Source: Hedera helix (Eukaryota; Streptophyta; Magnoliopsida; Apiales; Araliaceae). Taken from it: a stretch of DNA of 64,000 nt. Location: contig OX359281.1 in assembly GCA_947179155.2 (NCBI GenBank), forward strand, positions 44,171,967-44,235,966. The letters are read 5' to 3'. The position numbers and the translations under genes were made by a program. The notes beneath the pieces were generated by a model. That model did no database searches and was not told the origin of the DNA. It saw nothing but the letters and a program-made list of their open reading frames with translations. Positions 61,301 to 64,000 of the stretch are shown here, one piece after another. How positions within the stretch are numbered: position 1 is the stretch's first letter; every line of letters starts with the position of its first letter.

Positions 61301-62148
61301 GGCATTTGATTCACTTTTATTTACTTTTCGATTCCGCATCAACTGTCATCATTATCGTCATAGCTTTATACCCCACATCTGAAAGTCGGCGCAACCGCAA
61401 AGTGCAGACTTGCCTATGAGGTTGATTCTGCTTCGAACAACACTTCGAAATCAGCTCTTTGTGCAGTTTTAATAGGTTGATCAGTTTTAATCGTCTAATC
61501 ATACTCACGAGTCTGCTCCACGGATGCTCCTTAGGATTAATTCGATTCCTATCAAGTCAAATAAAAATTTCTCTTTCCAAAAGTAATGTTAGCGTTAAAC
61601 TATGTACAATCTTGATATATGTACAGGGAGACAGGAAAGAAATAAATAGATGAAATGAGCTGTATCTTACCTGTGGGTCCTCGTATCCTGAAAGAGCTCT
61701 GACTGGAAAGGACCAATTGACAGTACATCTCTGATGATGTTATTGTACGCTGACGAGATCGTACCATAGATGTTAAATTGCGCACTACCTTTCCATGGAT
61801 GGTTGATGAATGCCCCAGTGTCGAGTCGTCATCGATTTCAACATTGCCCCAGTCCTGATTGTTGTCAAGGTCATTGCTTCGTGGTGTTTCTGACAGGTGG
61901 GCCGATGAAATGTTGGAAACCCAAAATCCTTTGCTTTTGATCAGGTAGGAAGTGCACTCCGATGGGTTGACAGGAGAACAGGTTTGTCTGAGTCATTGAT
62001 CGTTAACTGTAAAACCATCGAAGGATTCTATAGAATTTTTGCAAAGATTAGACCGCGCCAAAGTGGCTGCCTACGTACTCCTATAGGAAGAGGAGATCAG
62101 GTCTTTCGTAGTTCAGGCCTGATAACACACAAGATTGCTTTTCTTTTT

Positions 62149-62190
<42 letters not shown>

Positions 62191-62202
62191 ATCGTGAGCT
62201 CG
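61301..62202. other. Element internal region between repeat triplet and gag stop
   Basis: No recognised coding. On the minus strand GGAGTACGTAGGCAGCC (near 62085) follows the poly-A tract; from memory 'tacgtaggcagcc'-type strings are frequent in Ty3-type element leaders or LTR borders. No pol motif found. Confidence 0.5.
62153..62189 (+). repeat. Poly-T tract (~37 T) just after gag
   Basis: Poly-A on the gag strand, 14 bases beyond the gag stop codon. Confidence 0.9.
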
Positions 62203-63339
62203 TCAATCCATTTGTCGATGGTCATGCTCCCTTTGCGGTGATCTCAATGTCGTTGGCCATTTTTTAGCTCTCCTCTGCCCCTCGTACCTTGGATTGTTGA
62301 AATTTGATTGACGCGGGGGCTCATTCCTTTGCATGCGGACAGGAGGGTTGGTCACTGTTTTCCCAGATAGCCCTTGCAAGACCAGGGACACATCCTCCTC
62401 TTTTCTCTCCTGTGGTCTCTGGGAAGAACTGTCATAGTTTCCACTTTGGATTTGCTCAGCAACAGCCTCGAGAGCCGTGAAGTCTCGGATCTTTCCTGAC
62501 TTTATCCCCACTTCTGCCATCTCCCCGTGTTTGATCATCTCTGAAAAAGGTTTGCCTAATCCAGCCAATACTCTTTCGTAATAAGGAGCCTCCTGTATGT
62601 CTATGAAGGTCATCACCATCTCAGCCTCATCCATTGGAGGGTTCACTTGGGCAGCCATCCTTCTCCACCGTTGAGCATAATCTCTGAAGGATTCATTGGT
62701 CTGCTTCCTGATCTTTGTCATCTGGTATCGGTCCGGGGCCATTTGGGATTGAAAGCTGTATTGTGTTAAAAAGGTGTGGGCCAGTTCTTCCCAGTTGTGG
62801 ATCTTAACATTATCCAATCTCGCATACCATGTCCTAGCCTCCCCTGTCAGGCTTTTCTGGAATAACTGCATTCTCAATGACTCGTCCTCAGCATATGCCC
62901 CGAGTTCTCCGATGTAGATCTTCAGATGCGTGTAAGGATCCCCCGACCCGTTGTACTTTTCAAATTCGGGGATCTTGAACTTCTCGGGGTATTTGGCTCC
63001 CGGGAAAAGGCATAAGTCGGAGTAGTTGACACTGCCATATGACCCGATCCCTTTCATAGTTTTTATGGCTTCTTCCATCTGGTTTATCTTCTTGCTGACA
63101 GTATTGGCAACTTCATCTTCTGGAATGACAATAATGTGTTTCGGCTGTTCAACCTTTGGGGTTTCTGTGGTTACTCCGTTTCCTTGATATGATGGCCCGG
63201 GTGGGTCCTCGGTTTGTGCCTTCGATTTCAACTTGAAGTGCTCTTTTAGCATCATGGTCAATTCCGTCAATTGATTCTTTACTGCATCAAACTCTTCCCT
63301 AGATACGGGAGTTGGGTTAGGATTGGGGTTCTCAGCCAT
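62203..63339 (-). CDS. Retrotransposon Gag polyprotein, Tat/Ogre-like, 378 aa, C-terminally short
   Basis: Forms the virus-like particle shell that packages element RNA in the cytoplasm. The N-terminus (MAENPNPNPTPVSREEFDAV) leads into a coiled-coil-prone stretch (about 13-40). The Gag core (about 120-255, retrotrans_gag type) has IPEFEKYNGSGDPYTHLKIY (123-142), LFQKSLTGEARTWYARLD (159-176), W183 and LTQYSFQSQMAPDR (191-204), then YAQRWRRMAAQVNPPMDE (221-238). This matches Tat-lineage gag. There is no CCHC zinc knuckle: the frame stops after REHDHRQMD, just before a 37-base poly-A. The usual gag C-terminus and fused protease are therefore missing. The frame is open 18 codons upstream of the chosen Met; MAEN is preferred because it begins the conserved part. 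It is uninterrupted, so fairly recent or recently selected. Confidence 0.85.
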   Translation of the reverse strand: MAENPNPNPTPVSREEFDAVKNQLTELTMMLKEHFKLKSKAQTEDPPGPSYQGNGVTTETPKVEQPKHIIVIPEDEVANTVSKKINQMEEAIKTMKGIGSYGSVNYSDLCLFPGAKYPEKFKIPEFEKYNGSGDPYTHLKIYIGELGAYAEDESLRMQLFQKSLTGEARTWYARLDNVKIHNWEELAHTFLTQYSFQSQMAPDRYQMTKIRKQTNESFRDYAQRWRRMAAQVNPPMDEAEMVMTFIDIQEAPYYERVLAGLGKPFSEMIKHGEMAEVGIKSGKIRDFTALEAVAEQIQSGNYDSSSQRPQERKEEDVSLVLQGLSGKTVTNPPVRMQRNEPPRQSNFNNPRYEGQRRAKKWPTTLRSPQREHDHRQMD

Positions 63340-64000
63340 TTCAACTGTTGACTCTCTGGCTTTCTTGGATCGGAGACGGGTTTTGAGGAGCAATCCTTCG
63401 AATAAAACAAGCCACGTTTAGTTTCGGGAAATGACACTGGTGGATGCATGCTAAAGCAAATATTTTTGTGTTTTTTGAGTTTTATAATCTTTTTCTGCAA
63501 AACAGGGTCAGTATCCCTTTAACCAAAGTAATGACATTGTGCAATTTATGATGCTCTCCAAGCTGTCCCTGTAAAACAGAGGTTAGTACTTTTTATTTTG
63601 ACAAAATTTGGTTGGTACAAAAGGATTGACTACAGTATGATTTTTATTTTGACAAAATTGGTTGGTAAAAAATGATTGACTACAGTATGATATCATGCGC
63701 GTAAAGCGTAAAAGGGCATGAAGAGACTTTCCATGCGTTGGGTTTATCTGAGGCTGACCTACCCTAAGTTACTCTCGCGGGCTTTTCGGCATGAAGGTTC
63801 CCAGATCTTCGCAACATACTTGAAGGGAAATAGATCCGATCTTTCAATTGGATTGGATCTGAGTGGATGCTTTTCCTGAGCCTCGCCGGGGAGCACCCCT
63901 TTGAGTCCAGTAATCCACATCCGACGGGTTTGCCTCAGGAGGAGGAACTGCTCAACATACATTCATCATACATTCATCGTACCTCACCGTATGCATATGA
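63340..64000 (-). other. Retroelement leader upstream of gag
   Basis: No primer-binding site or 5' LTR end is visible; they lie beyond the window. It contains a 51-bp tandem duplication (63590-63691) and a 67-codon ORF (63962-63759) of unknown significance. Confidence 0.5.
63590..63691. repeat. 51-bp tandem duplication in the element leader
   Basis: TTTTTATTTTGACAAAATT plus GGTTGGTA and GATTGACTACAGTATGAT occurs at 63590 and again at 63641 with small differences. Confidence 0.9.

Larger units (their letters stand above)
55173..64000 (-). mobile_element. Tat/Ogre-type Ty3 LTR retrotransposon, gag-only, 3' LTR to leader (5' end outside window)
   Basis: Read on the minus strand: leader (from beyond 64000 to 63340), gag (63339-62203), a 4.8-kb non-pol region, polypurine tract (57450-57438), 3' LTR (57437-55173). 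The LTR starts TGTAGACACCCAAATTTTGC and ends GTCGACA, standard TG...CA ends. GC content and word usage change sharply at 55173. I find no protease, reverse transcriptase, RNase H or integrase motif between gag and the LTR in any frame; the space is filled with tandem repeats and T/A homopolymers. Large LTRs, this gag type and tandem repeats near the 3' LTR are known features of Tat/Ogre elements. Whether the element was built non-autonomous or lost pol is not decided by the window. Confidence 0.85.

Overview
This is a eudicot-type plant nuclear segment. It is very AT-rich, has GT-AG introns, few genes and many small transposon relics, and carries plant-specific protein families (oleosin, X8/PDCB callose-binding, B-box, CYP71-type P450, plant universal stress protein). 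I see no rRNA gene, convincing tRNA, CRISPR array or bacterial-style operon.

Layout: (1) 1-10 kb is gene-poor: a ~100-bp tandem repeat array runs directly into a 5'-truncated, broken B-box (BBX28/29-like) gene, followed by a complete 340-bp Tourist/Harbinger-type MITE. (2) 9.9-10.4 kb holds a compact 140-aa plant protein with a TATA box. (3) 16.7-17.2 kb holds an intronless oleosin gene (minus strand) with seed-type promoter motifs. (4) 22.7-23.2 kb holds a universal-stress-protein gene (minus) whose last exon I cannot find. (5) 26.9-31.7 kb holds a four-exon mitochondrial single-stranded DNA-binding protein gene, with long poly-G tracts in two introns. (6) 34.4-35.2 kb is a decayed Mutator-type transposase; 35.9-37.6 kb is an intact two-exon CYP71-clan P450 (minus) with a 77-bp tandem duplication upstream. 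(7) 41.1-47.1 kb is a four-exon PDCB-like gene with a signal peptide, X8 domain and GPI tail, whose last intron is 4.36 kb. (8) 49.7-51.0 kb contains two broken pieces of an SUVH4/KRYPTONITE-like H3K9 methyltransferase gene in opposite orientation, forming a ~139-bp, ~98.6% identical inverted repeat. (9) From 55,173 to the window end lies a large minus-strand LTR retrotransposon of Tat/Ogre type: a 2,265-bp 3' LTR, a polypurine tract, several tandem-repeat families including a 34-bp repeat organised in 136-bp higher-order units, a three-copy ~160-190-bp repeat, and a gag ORF, but no recognisable protease, RT, RNase H or integrase between gag and the LTR. Its 5' end lies beyond the window.

The genes do not form a pathway. 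The most interesting parts are the inverted SUVH4 fragments (a possible hairpin/siRNA source against a gene that itself acts in silencing), the gag-only repeat-rich element, and the BBX relic fused to a tandem array. All exon-intron models are my own reading from splice sites, reading phase and remembered family conservation; no database search was run.
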